Assembly (NCBI RefSeq): GCF_023101665.1
Contig: NZ_CP082162.1
Coordinates: 537,651 to 601,650 of the forward strand
Length of the DNA stretch: 64,000 nucleotides
Reading direction: 5' to 3'
From: Bradyrhizobium sp. 195
Lineage (GTDB): Bacteria > Pseudomonadota > Alphaproteobacteria > Rhizobiales > Xanthobacteraceae
The notes beneath the pieces are model-generated. The model saw nothing but the letters and a program-made list of their open reading frames with translations. It had not been told where the DNA came from and searched no databases. Shown piece after piece: positions 1 through 8,882 of the stretch (positions within the stretch are counted from its first letter, which is position 1; each line of letters starts with the position of its first letter). A program made the position numbers and the translations under genes.

Positions 1-145
1 TCGTCGCCAGCGATGCCCCGCGCCGAATCGATGCCAGCGTGCTTGCGCATGCCTGGCGTAAGGATGCCGTCGAGTGCGTAGGCGATGGCGCTCTCGGGAT
101 AATGGTGCACGTGCATGAGGAGATCGACGGCGGCAAGGCATTCAT
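1..145 (-). pseudogene. Left-edge partial gene of unknown function, frameshifted after its start
   Basis: A good Shine-Dalgarno (AAAGGAG) precedes an ATG at 145, but the frame opened by that ATG reads as a low-complexity Ser/Thr peptide. One base after the second codon, the neighbouring frame reads LAAVDLLMHVHHYPESAI and onward to the window edge, with strongly GC-biased third positions. The simplest reading is a gene that lost one base near position 138. I do not recognise the family. The gene runs off the left edge, so its length is unknown. Its ATG overlaps the stop of the 142-345 ORF (ATGA), which suggests translational coupling. Confidence 0.35.
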
Positions 146-345
146 GGCTGAGTCTCCTTTCTGTCGACGTCAGCCGGGCAGGGCTTCGGCGCATGGATGG
201 ATACGCGCACGGCGCACCTCCAAGCGTCGGTGCCGGTGAAATGCCGTCGAAGTCGCGGATGCCAGACGACGAGGACCGGCGTTTCGCCGTGCTCGTCAGT
301 GGCCATGCGCCAGCCGAAGGCTTTGGCAATGAGGCGCCAGGGCAT
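142..345 (-). CDS. Small hypothetical protein, 67 aa
   Basis: The ORF starts three bases after the stop of the methylase remnant upstream (TGA CCC ATG) and ends in an ATGA overlap with the next ORF, so it sits in a tight minus-strand operon. The N-terminal half (WRLIAKAFGWRMATDEHGE, then PVLVVWHPRL) looks like a compact basic domain. The C-terminal half is low in predicted structure, and a frameshift there is possible. No domain was recognised. It is probably cargo of a plasmid or integrative element, judged only from neighbours. Confidence 0.45.
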   Translation of the reverse strand: MPWRLIAKAFGWRMATDEHGETPVLVVWHPRLRRHFTGTDAWRCAVRVSIHAPKPCPADVDRKETQP

Positions 346-348
346 GGG

Positions 349-2753
349 TCACCTCCAGCCGACGAAGTCGGAGGGGCCGCCGTAGACCTGGTGGCGGGCC
401 TCGTCGATCACGATGCCGAAGCGTCCGACCTGATACTCGCCGGACGGCACGAGGAAGCGGCGCTCCTCAGTCCCGGGCCCGCGCTTTCCGCCGAGCGTCG
501 CAACGACCTGGACGAAGCCGCTCTCGTGCTTGGAAGTGATGGCAGAGACGACGACCCAGTCACGCCCGTGCGCTGGTCGAAGGCGCGGCGATCCTTTTCG
601 CGGGACTCGCCCGCCTGGAGGATCATGCCGGAAATCGCCTCCCAGATGTCGGGCCAACTGTCCTTGATGGTTCTCTCGGCGCAACGCCGTTCGAACGCCG
701 TGAAGAGCTTGTCCCGCACGTGTCCCGACAGATAGGCTTCGGCCGTCTGCCAGGAGCCGTCCGCCAGGTCGCGGAAGATCGCGCTGCCGAGTTCGGCGAC
801 GACGTCGTCGCGGTTGCGGTGAAGCAGCTCGGCGATGTGGTCAATGTCCACGCGGCCGCGCTCGTTGAGCACGACGGCGAGCGCGTCTGCCGCGCTGGTG
901 ATTTCCGGGGCCGCGGGCGGCGCGATCACCCGCTCGGTGAAGATCGGCCCGGGCTTCGCGGTGTTGGTCTCGAGATCGTAATCCTCGATCGAGGCGACCA
1001 GCCAGCAATCGGGATCGTCGAGGAAGGGCTGAATGTTCGGCCGGCGATGCATCTCGTGTACCTCGCCGGTCTCCTCGTCTTCGACGGTCGAGACGGTCGT
1101 AAAGTTGATCGGGCCGAAGTCGCGGACGAAATTCGACCAGGCGATGCGCAGCCTGACCTGCGCGTCTTTCCACGGCCGGTCGAGCTCCTGCGCCTTCAAC
1201 ACCTCGCGCACGGCGTCGCGGACCGGGATCAGCCTCCGGATGATGCGCACGTGCTTTTTTGGGATGCCGTCGGCGCTGCGGCCCTTGCGCGCATTCACCG
1301 CGACCGGGCCCCCGTCGACGACCTGCATCAAGCCGTGGGCCTTGTCGAAAAAGTAGCTGCCCTCGCGCACGTGGCGATCGGCGGCCCAATTGGCGTCAGA
1401 TGGATCACCGGCTTCTTCGAGGTCGGGATCGATCACCTCCGGCTCGCCGTCGTAGACGGCTTGCGGAGGAGGCCGATCGCGGCTTTGAGCGTCGCTTCGA
1501 GATCCTCGTCCTCGCGCGGCAGGCAGGTGTAGGCCTCGCCGAAGGCGACCAGACGCGAGCGCATGCGCGCCGAGCACGAAATTCGTGTGCTGCACGAACC
1601 ATCGGTCCACGCGGATCGCGCTCTCGTCTTCCGCCGCTGGCCGAACCTCGTCGAGGGCGAGCCATGACAGGTCGCCTTCCGCGTCGCCGACCTTGCGCTT
1701 GCGGAAGAACAGGATGTCGACGACGACGTCGGTGCCGGCGCTGGCGCGGAAGCTGCCCTCGGGCAGGCGAATGGCTGCGATCAGGTCGGCCGACTTCGCG
1801 ATGTGCTGACGCGCCGAGGCGTCCACCTTGTCCATCGTGCCGGAGTTCGTGACGAAGGCGGCGAGGCCGCCGGGCTTCAGGAGGTCGATTGCCCTCGCGA
1901 TGAAATAGTCGTGCATCCGAAGGCCCATCGGCCGGTACACGCGATCCGAGCGCACGGTCGGGTCCGAGAACGGCGGATTGCCGACGGCGAGGTCAAAACT
2001 CGCCGGCAGCTCGGTGCGCGCGAAATCGCCTGTGACGATCCGCGCCCGCGGCTGCAGCAGCCGGACGATGCGCGCGGTAACGGGATCGAGCTCGACGCCC
2101 GTGACGTGGCCAGTCTCGCGTAGTTCGTCCGGCATCAGCGCCGGAAACAGCCCGGTGCCGATGCCCGGCTCGAGCACGCGGCCGCCGCGCCAGCCGAGGC
2201 GCTGCAGGCCCGACCAGATCGCGCTGACGATAAACTCGGGCGTGAAGTGGGCGTACTGGGTGCACCGCGCGAGCGAGGCGTAGCCGGCGTCGTCGACGGC
2301 GTCCTCGAGATCGGCGCCGATCTCCCCCCAGCCACTCGCGAACTCGGATTCGCCCGGCTTACGGAAGACGCCGTTGGCGAGCTCGGAAGCGCCGAAGCCC
2401 GTGAAGCGGATCAACTGCCGCTGCTCGTCCGGCGAGGCGGGCCGCTGCTCCGCCTCGATCCGCACGGCGAGCCGAATGGCGGCGACGCTTTCGCGGGCGC
2501 GCTGCTTCCAACCCTTTGCCAGACCGCGGTCGCCGGCGAGGTGGAAGTTGTCGCCGCGCTTTACGGCATTCGGCTCGCGAGCCCGTGCGGGGGCGAACGC
2601 CGGCGCGGCGGGGGCCGGGGCCGACTGCGGCGGATCGCGGTCATGGTCGTCGCCGTCCAAGTCAGCGGCGAAGGCGGTGACGCCGAGACCGAGCCCCGAC
2701 GAAAGGGCGGTGTTGCCGAAGAGGTCGATCGTGAAAGGGTCGTCCTGCGCCAT
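349..2753 (-). pseudogene. N6-adenine DNA methylase/helicase-type protein, truncated, fused and frameshifted
   Basis: From the ATG at 2753 the product has a Rossmann methylase core: SAM motif I VLEPGIGTG at about residues 193-201 and catalytic GNPPF at about 258-262, typical of type I-like adenine methylases. Such proteins on rhizobial plasmids and islands are usually much longer and carry a strawberry-notch-like helicase half, which is absent here. After the AYLSGHVRDKL stretch the sequence becomes an unrelated tail of about 110 residues. Reading the tail to its stop at 349 needs one added base near 562. A compensating insertion (about 1545) and deletion (about 1468) scramble some 33 codons where the alternative frame gives FGEAYTCLPREDEDLE. 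The gene is therefore probably a remnant. Upstream starts before 2753 give only arginine-rich nonsense. Confidence 0.7.
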
Positions 2754-2920
2754 TGGAGATGTCCTTCTGCTGGGCGCGCGCGACCGCGTCGCCGCCGCGG
2801 CTGCGGCGGACGGCACGTTCTTGCGAGATTGACGGGAGAGCCGCCGCAAGGCCGTGTGCTCAAATAGCGAAGCCCGGCAGGGCCGGGCTGTTCGCACGTC
2901 GAGGAGGGCGGGCGGCTCGG

Positions 2921-3527
2921 CTAGGCCGCTGCCGCTTCCGGCAGGTGGCGGAGCTGCACGGGCAGTTTCGCTGCGATCTCCATTTCGGTAAGGTCGTCCA
3001 GCAGCTTCAGCGCGGTGCCATGCCGGCCGGCATAGACGAGCACGTTGCGGCGGCCGCGCACGGCCGCGGGCCAGCGCTCGCCGGCGTAGCGGCGGTAGTC
3101 GTCATGCGTGCTCGACCAGATGTGCTCGAGCCGCTCTTCGCGCGTCATCGCGCGGACAGGACGAGACTCGCGCTTCGATGATCGCGGCACTCATCCGCTC
3201 CGGCGACGCTCTGTCCGACAGGTCGCAATAGCCGTGGAACCAGCGCATCTGGCCGTCAATAGACAGGGACAGAAAGACGCTTGTCACGCTTGCCGTCATG
3301 AATTCGCGCATCGCGAACATGTCCGGGCGCATCCATAGCGGCGGCAGGATTTCGAACATGTAGTCATGCTCGGACTCGGCAATCTCGAACCATTCGCCGG
3401 CAAAGAGGTGGGCGGCGGCGCCTTCAGCGACTGCCGGATGGCCACGATGGCGGTTGAACATACGGTGCATCTCGTGGCGCGTCGCGACGCCTTCGAAGAC
3501 TTTGCGGGTGGTGGGTGAGGTGTGCAT
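2921..3527 (-). pseudogene. DUF1419-family protein split by a one-base insertion
   Basis: The first part (start 3527) has the family's features: a LFAGEWFEI segment, YMFEILPPLWMR and WFHGYCDLSD. After SAAIIE the frame turns into basic filler, whereas the next frame continues naturally as RESRPVRAMTREERLEHIW to a stop at 2921. One extra G near 3172 explains the break. The repaired protein would be about 200 residues. DUF1419 proteins are carried on rhizobial plasmids and islands, and their function is unknown. If the frameshift is real, an internal ATG at 3148 could still give an independent fragment of about 75 residues. Confidence 0.7.
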
Positions 3528-3638
3528 GGACGGCTCCTCTTGGCCTGCCGGACTGAAGCGCGAGCGATCCGCCTGATCTCTTTGTCACTTCAGTCCTTCT
3601 TCACGCATCCTCGCCGGCCGCATCGAAGGTCCGGCGGG

Positions 3639-3676
3639 TCAAGGGCCGCGGAACGCGGCCGAAGCTTCACCCTTGA
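3639..3676. repeat. Nested inverted repeat upstream of the DUF1419 gene
   Basis: The outer arms TCAAGGG (3639-3645) and CCCTTGA (3670-3676) enclose a perfect inner hairpin, GGCCGCG-GAA-CGCGGCC (3644-3660). It lies in the 300-base stretch between two minus-strand genes (3528-3824), where I see no coding signal. There is no T-run on either side, so it is not a simple terminator. A protein-binding site or processing signal of the mobile element is possible. Confidence 0.5.
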
Positions 3677-3824
3677 CGCGCGGGCCGCGCATGCGGCAGC
3701 GCCTCATTCCCATTTCATCTTTCTCATTGTTCGATCTCCTTTATCCTGCCGCCCGACAACATAAGGCACCGCAATCATGCGGCGGTATTCGTTACGTCAC
3801 CACGCGGCCCATTCGCGAGCCGCA

Positions 3825-4724
3825 TCAAGCGGTCGCCGTCGGGGGCTTCAGATCCTCATTCCAATCATCGGTGCGCGGTCGTAATCGCGCATATTCCGCA
3901 CTCGCTTCTCTGGCAATGGCCCGAACGCGATCGGCGTAGATGTCACCCTGCCGATTGTTATCGGTCGCTGCCACGAGGCAGACGTTGGCTCGCTCAGCCA
4001 GATTGCGGATGGCATGATCTGTCGCCCGGGACCAGCCGCCTCCGGTACTGACATAAAGTGTATCGGAGCGTCGGACCTCGATCGCCGCAAGGCTCATGGC
4101 ATCGATCGCCGCTTCTGTAATGCAGATCCGCTCGGACCCGGGCGGCCCGCAGCGAAAAAGTTCTTTCGCGCCCTCAGTGGCGAAGCCGCGCCATTGCGGT
4201 CCACGCTCCTCCCACCCCGTGATCGCTCCGGCAGAATCGCTATGGGCGGCCCATATGCTGCCTCGGGGGCCTTCTCGCAACCGATCGAAGGCGATCACCT
4301 GCTTCACGATCTCGGCCGGCACCCCGCGCTCGTCCGTGAGATAGCGCCAAGCTGGCGAGCCTGGGCGCGGCTTGAGGCGATTTTCCCACCGCTCAGCGAT
4401 AGACCCAGGCACCTTCCGCCTTGCTGGCCGCCGCCACGCTGGTGCTTTCGGAAGGAAACCAACCATATCTGCAACACGGTCGCACGCTTCGACGAAACCA
4501 TCGGCGCCAAGATGTTCGGCGAGCGAAAACACGTCCCCCTTCGCCGGCGACAACGGATCGAACCAGCCGCGGCCTTCGTGGATAACGATGATGATGTTGC
4601 TGTCACGCCGATACTTGATCGCGCGTCGGGTGCTTTCCTTGACGTCGACCTTCCAGCCGGCTTTCTCCAGCAGGGCCGCGCAGCCGACCTTTTGGCGCAG
4701 CTCCTCGATTTCGCTCTTGTCCAT
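3825..4724 (-). CDS. DUF3991 and toprim domain protein
   Basis: A product of 299 aa from the ATG at 4724; longer starts add only basic filler. The N-terminal part (residues 10-130) matches the DUF3991 zinc-less primase-like region. A toprim fold follows, with its acidic residues visible: ITEAAIDAMS at 202-211 (Glu204) and ATDNNRQGD at 253-261 (Asp255, Asp261). Toprim proteins of this kind bind or nick DNA, and are found with plasmid and integrative-element replication or transfer genes in Rhizobiales. Exact activity is unknown. It is the best preserved cargo gene of the left segment besides the recombinase. Confidence 0.8.
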   Translation of the reverse strand: MDKSEIEELRQKVGCAALLEKAGWKVDVKESTRRAIKYRRDSNIIIVIHEGRGWFDPLSPAKGDVFSLAEHLGADGFVEACDRVADMVGFLPKAPAWRRPARRKVPGSIAERWENRLKPRPGSPAWRYLTDERGVPAEIVKQVIAFDRLREGPRGSIWAAHSDSAGAITGWEERGPQWRGFATEGAKELFRCGPPGSERICITEAAIDAMSLAAIEVRRSDTLYVSTGGGWSRATDHAIRNLAERANVCLVAATDNNRQGDIYADRVRAIAREASAEYARLRPRTDDWNEDLKPPTATA

Positions 4725-4923
4725 TTGTCTACACCGGTCTCGCGCAAGCGAGTCCGCCCCTTTCTTCTGTTGACCTCTCTTGCTCCCAGCCTTGCGGAGC
4801 ATCCCCGACCGGCCGCGAAGCCTGCCGAATGCAAGGGCGCGCTGACCAACCGTCAGTCGCCGCGTCATTCGGGCGCGGCGAAGCCTCCCTTGCAGCCGGC
4901 ATGGCGCCAGCGGCAGCCGGTCA

Positions 4924-4942
4924 CCCGGCTCAATGAGCCGGG
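4924..4942. repeat. Hairpin over the stop codon of the 4930-5106 gene
   Basis: An eight-base perfect stem, CCCGGCTC/GAGCCGGG, with an AAT loop. The TGA of the minus-strand gene lies inside it. No T-run follows, so it may stabilise the message or slow the ribosome rather than terminate transcription. Confidence 0.4.
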
Positions 4943-5106
4943 CACCAGGGGTCGTATTCGTGAACGATGGCGTCCTGATCGCCGTCGTACTCGCTGGAGA
5001 CCATCACGCCGAATTCGCTATCAGCCTGAAAAAGGATGACGGGCACCATCAGCGTGCGGGCGAGATCGAAGGCGTGGTTCTGAGCGAGAGTGAGATTGTG
5101 CGACAT
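4930..5106 (-). CDS. Small hypothetical acidic protein, 58 aa
   Basis: I chose the ATG at 5106; upstream in-frame sequence is rich in Arg, Trp and Cys and does not look coding. The peptide begins MSHNLTLAQNHAFDLARTLM and ends acidic (EYDGDQDAIVHEYDPW). No domain was recognised. It lies about 200 bases upstream of the toprim gene on the same strand, a spot where short proteins are often seen in rhizobial elements. The 3' end sits inside a hairpin. Confidence 0.55.
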   Translation of the reverse strand: MSHNLTLAQNHAFDLARTLMVPVILFQADSEFGVMVSSEYDGDQDAIVHEYDPWCPAH

Positions 5107-5799
5107 TGAAGGCTCCCGTCTTGCGGCGGGGACCATCCCCGCTCGACAGGCGCCGACGTGTTCGGGGGCGGCCGCGGTCACCTCGAGAGGCGAGCCGAAG
5201 AGGTCGCACGCTTGCCTAGCGAACCCCTTGCGGGTTGATCGTGGAAGGCCGCACCAGAACCAAGGAAAGCCCATTCGAGAGCGGCGTTGGCCCTCCACCG
5301 GAAGCAGGGTCTGCCAAAACGCACATGTCCCGCGCATAACCAAGCTGAGGCTGCCTTGCGAATTGTCCCATTTAGTGCACTCGAGGTCGTCGGCATCGCG
5401 CGCATGCATGGATAAAAATCCCGGTCCGAGTACGTGAAGGTGCTTTCGATCGGATCAGCAGGTTTTGTTCGGGCATGGGGCCGTTTGCGTCAGGGATGGC
5501 AGCCCGCAAAGGGGGAAGACCCGCGTGCGGGGCTTCAGCGCAGCCAACAGCCGGCCCGCAAGGCGACGCCCAGTTTCCCACCCGCCTGCCAGTTAGTGAA
5601 AAATTCTGGTGGGCAAGCATATTCTGATAAAGAGAAATATCACTTGCTCCGTCGGGCAAAACAGTGGTTCATAGGGCGCTGGTCCTAGCAGATGAAGGAG
5701 CCAGCCCGGTGGCCCAAGACGTCGACACTTCCTCGGAGCTTTCCAAGATCGCGAAACTGAACGGTGACTTCCGACGGAACTATGGCACTCTCATCGGAG
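5107..5799. other. Non-coding or unrecognised stretch
   Basis: About 690 bases between the small acidic gene and the recombinase. Several open frames exist but none has consistent codon bias or a recognisable product. An AT-rich patch at about 5585-5645 stands out from the GC-rich surroundings. It might be an old junction of the element, but I found no repeat to support that. Confidence 0.4.
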
Positions 5800-7482
5800 C
5801 TATCTTGTATTTGCGCACGGTAAGCGCCGCGCGCCGGAGCCCTTGGCTCTGGGCCGGTCTGATCTCGATCGCTTTTTCGACGGTCCTGAGCTGGCTGGGG
5901 CGGCACGGATGGTTTTTGCCAGCCCTGCCTTGATCGCACCGAACAATGCCCCCTTTTCCCCGTAAAGCGCCCCGCGATGTCGACTAAGGGACTCGGAAGA
6001 AAGCCAGACGTAGCGTCCCGCCCTCAGGGGCGCGGGCAACAGCACATAGTCCTCGATCGCCCGATTCGCCGCATCCAACCGCATCACGGCAAGCAGGCCG
6101 GCCGAGATTTGCCGCCGGTAGGCCTTCCATTGCGGCGCATGGTCCTCGCCGCGCTGCGCCAATCTTCGCGCGACGAGAAACGAAACAATGCGCTCGCCTC
6201 CGACATCGAGCCCTATGCCGTCCGGAACAAGATCAGCCTGGAGGCCAAGGTCGGTTCGCAGCACTTCCGCGAGCTCGGTGGCATGCCTCGCCTGTTCAGC
6301 AGCCCAAAAATCTCGGGTATCGATCCAGTTGCAGTCGCGCGGGGAGACGTATCCGATCAGTGCGTAGGCCTTCCGCAGCGAACCGAAGTGTTTCACGTAG
6401 GAGGAGACGTGATTGAGACCCAGCGTTCCGTTGATGATGTGCGAGTTGAGCTTTCCGCGCCGGCGCAGCGTGAGGCGCAGGCGCAACAACATCTGATCTT
6501 CGGAAACCTCCACGCGCCGTTCGGCCAGCAGTTTCTGGGCGCGAGCAAAGACTCCCGGGTCCACGATGGGCTCGATCGCCGCGGCGCCCCGGACCCAGGC
6601 GTGATCCGGATTCTTGACCAGCCTCTGTCCCAAGCGTCGCGAGGTGCGATTGTAGATGGTCTTGCCGATGTAGTTCTCGTTCGCGAGGATGGTCGGGATC
6701 ATGCCGTCGGTCCAGGGCCGGCCGTTGTGATTGGCGATGCCGGCGTCGTTCAATTGACGCCTGATGTCGCTGTACGATTTCCGGCCGTTGACGAACTGAT
6801 CGAAAATGGTCCGGATCACGGCTTTCTCCTCGGCGGAGCCGGGCTGCAGTCGAACGCGATCCGATTGCAGAGCCTTGAACTGGCCCTTTTCGAGGAAGCC
6901 TTTCGGATGCTCGCTTTCGTCAACCATCAAGCGCCGGAGGCCGTAGCCGACGGGAGCGCCGACGCGGTACCCTAGGCTCGCGACCCGGCAGTGTCCCGCG
7001 TGCACCTTGACCGAGAGCTCTCGGCTCCACTCGGCGGCCATGCCTCGCTTCAGACTTTTTGCGATACCCGAGACGAATGTACCGTCGTTCTTGAAGAGCT
7101 CCGCGCAGTATTCGACCTGGACGCCGCTCCGCTTGCACAGGAATTCGTAGTACGCGCTCTCGTCGACGTCCTGGAAGCGGCCCCAGCGACTGACGTCGTA
7201 AACGAGGATGTGGTCGAAGTCGGCCTGCTCCGACTGTACGTCCTCGATCAGTTCGATGAGACCAGGCCGCCCCTTGATCCGGAGGCCGCTGCGGCCCTCG
7301 TCGGAATAAGTGCGAACGATCGTGAGAGCGTTCGCGTCGGCATAGGCGGCGATGGCCGCCATCTGATTCTTGATCGAGTAGCGCTGGAGCTCCCTCGACA
7401 TCCGCACGTATTGCGCTGCCCGGCGCACCCGGGTCCGCCTCGCCGGGCTTGTCCCCTTGGGAACAACAAGCCAGTTTCCCAT
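5800..7482 (-). CDS. Large serine recombinase
   Basis: A product of 560 aa. The N-terminal resolvase domain (about residues 22-170) has the catalytic serine in AAQYVRMS (Ser29) and the SDEGRSGLRIKGR and YDVSRWGRF stretches typical of the family. The recombinase domain follows (about 190-300: GYGLRR, then SYSDIRRQLNDAGI and NENYIGKTIYNR), and a long C-terminal region ends in a basic tail. Large serine recombinases integrate or excise mobile DNA at specific sites. The frame is intact, unlike the genes to its left. Together with the degraded cargo it suggests that 1-7.5 kb is one end of an integrated element. No core attachment repeats were identified. Confidence 0.9.
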   Translation of the reverse strand: MGNWLVVPKGTSPARRTRVRRAAQYVRMSRELQRYSIKNQMAAIAAYADANALTIVRTYSDEGRSGLRIKGRPGLIELIEDVQSEQADFDHILVYDVSRWGRFQDVDESAYYEFLCKRSGVQVEYCAELFKNDGTFVSGIAKSLKRGMAAEWSRELSVKVHAGHCRVASLGYRVGAPVGYGLRRLMVDESEHPKGFLEKGQFKALQSDRVRLQPGSAEEKAVIRTIFDQFVNGRKSYSDIRRQLNDAGIANHNGRPWTDGMIPTILANENYIGKTIYNRTSRRLGQRLVKNPDHAWVRGAAAIEPIVDPGVFARAQKLLAERRVEVSEDQMLLRLRLTLRRRGKLNSHIINGTLGLNHVSSYVKHFGSLRKAYALIGYVSPRDCNWIDTRDFWAAEQARHATELAEVLRTDLGLQADLVPDGIGLDVGGERIVSFLVARRLAQRGEDHAPQWKAYRRQISAGLLAVMRLDAANRAIEDYVLLPAPLRAGRYVWLSSESLSRHRGALYGEKGALFGAIKAGLAKTIRAAPASSGPSKKRSRSDRPRAKGSGARRLPCANTR

Positions 7483-7726
7483 GCACCCCCTCCTGCTACG
7501 TCAGAGGTATCACGCCCCGCGATACACCTTTCGCGTTTAAAATGACAAGGCCTATCAAACAGGAGACGGCCTGCCCCTCGGGCCGTTCTGCGCCTTACGC
7601 CGTTGTGCACAGCTCCGCGGAACAAGGGGACAAGCCCCAGCCCTGCCGATTGCGAATCCCTGACCCGTGCTACCCGCCCGGAACGAGTAGGAGGGCGGAA
7701 GGATTCGTCCTTCAGGAGCGACGTCG

Positions 7727-7996
7727 ATGTTGATGACGAAGGAAAGACGACCGGCGATCCGGACGCTACGCGGCTGGGCGATCAGCGTGCTGCAGGAAAC
7801 AGGTGCGATCCACGAATGCGAGGAGCACGGTTGGGCGAAGGACCGCGCCGACCCTCATGCGCGCGAGCACGCATTGGACATCGCCAGGCAGGAGCCGCCC
7901 GAGGGCTTATCTCCCGACCAGGCCGCCGAGGAATTGTGCGAGGTCTTGGATACTATCGGCGATACGTGCCCGGAGTGCCCCCCAAGTCCCGATTAG
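7727..7996 (+). CDS. Hypothetical protein, 89 aa
   Basis: An acidic protein with a His/Cys-bearing middle (HECEEHGW) and a C-terminal CPECPPSPD. A CPEC pair plus the upstream Cys and His could bind a metal, but this is weak. A Shine-Dalgarno-like AGGAGCGACG lies just upstream of the ATG. The 3' end overlaps the stop of the convergent small gene at 7993-8157. Family not recognised. Confidence 0.6.
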   Translation: MLMTKERRPAIRTLRGWAISVLQETGAIHECEEHGWAKDRADPHAREHALDIARQEPPEGLSPDQAAEELCEVLDTIGDTCPECPPSPD

Positions 7997-8157
7997 TTCG
8001 GCTGCGCTGTCGCGCCGCTCGGGTGGCAACGGATTCGGGCGAGTTCGACCCAAGCCTGCGCGAGCTGGAGCCAGCGCTGCCGCTCAGAGCCATCCGCCAG
8101 GAGGGCTTCCTTCACCGCCTCTTCCGCACGGTCCTTAGGATCGAAGTCGTCACCCAT
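7993..8157 (-). CDS. Small hypothetical helical protein, 54 aa
   Basis: The ORF reads MGDDFDPKDRAEEAVKEALL and then a Trp-rich helix (ERQRWLQLAQAWVELARI). This pattern, a charged start followed by a RQRWLQLAQAW helix, resembles small proteins that are frequent in Bradyrhizobium. Function unknown. It converges on the 7727-7996 gene, with a four-base overlap of stop codons. The codon bias is coding-like and the plus-strand frames here are poorer. Confidence 0.55.
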   Translation of the reverse strand: MGDDFDPKDRAEEAVKEALLADGSERQRWLQLAQAWVELARIRCHPSGATAQPN

Positions 8158-8340
8158 GCGGACGTCGTAGCCTACTAAGGTAAACGGCCAGTGGCGCTCA
8201 GCTCCGTACGAATCCGGGGGAGGTGGCCCCGCACGCCGCCGCCTCCGGCACTGCCCTGCGGGGTGTCCTGTGCGCGGCAGCGTATCGCGACCATCGGGCG
8301 AGATCGTCCGGATTGTACGCGCCTCTAAGCCGACCGGGCG

Positions 8341-8637
8341 TCACTTGCTATCGGGCTTCTTGGCCGGCGGGCCGCTCTTGTTGCCCGGCAGACCTTTGAT
8401 GTTGGAAGTGTCCTGCTGCTGCACAGACGGATTCTGTTGGTTCAGCGTGGTGCTGGAGCCGACCGTCTCGCTGGGCTTGGCCGCAGGACCACTTTTGTTG
8501 CCGGGTTGACTCGCGATGCCGGCGCCGGAGTTCTGGGCGCTGGGCGCGGTCGAGACGTCGGGCGTTGTGGTTTGGGCAATTGCGGCCGGCGCCGAAAGCG
8601 TCAGAGCGAAAGCAAGTGCGCTCGCGATAGACCTCAT
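8341..8637 (-). CDS. Small exported protein with PGNKSGP repeats
   Basis: A product of 98 aa with a clear Sec signal peptide (residues 1-21, ALTLSAPAAIAQ, cleavage after the second Ala-x-Ala). The mature part is low-complexity, rich in Gln, Ser, Pro and Asn, with two copies of a PGNKSGPAAK/PGNKSGPPAK motif (about residues 45-53 and 83-92). It is predicted to be periplasmic and disordered, with unknown function. It resembles the exported protein at 25731-26060 in style, but not clearly in sequence. An AGGAGG Shine-Dalgarno precedes the ATG. Confidence 0.75.
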   Translation of the reverse strand: MRSIASALAFALTLSAPAAIAQTTTPDVSTAPSAQNSGAGIASQPGNKSGPAAKPSETVGSSTTLNQQNPSVQQQDTSNIKGLPGNKSGPPAKKPDSK

Positions 8638-8882
8638 GACCGATCCTCCTTTTTGATGCTTTGGAATCGCGTTTCGCGGCTCCCATCAGTTCGAACGTGC
8701 AGTTGCCACCCGCGTTCCTCCTATTCTCACCGCCGTGGAGCGCCCCGCACCTCCTCCCAGCTGCGCGGTATTCGACGTGCAAGAAGCACTGGTGAAAAGC
8801 ATGATGGCTGGCAGGAAGACGCGGCGAAATCGGGAAGGTGCAGGCCCGCGAGCCAAGACCTTTGGCAAAGACCGAAAGCCCC

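Noticed and set aside
5434..5933. Plus-strand ORFs upstream of and overlapping the recombinase 3' end
   Set aside because: Poor codon bias, no recognisable product, and part of the stretch is antisense to the recombinase.
7507..7525. GTATC...GATAC inverted pair upstream of the serine recombinase as an attachment site
   Set aside because: Only five bases pair, with no second copy seen elsewhere in the window.
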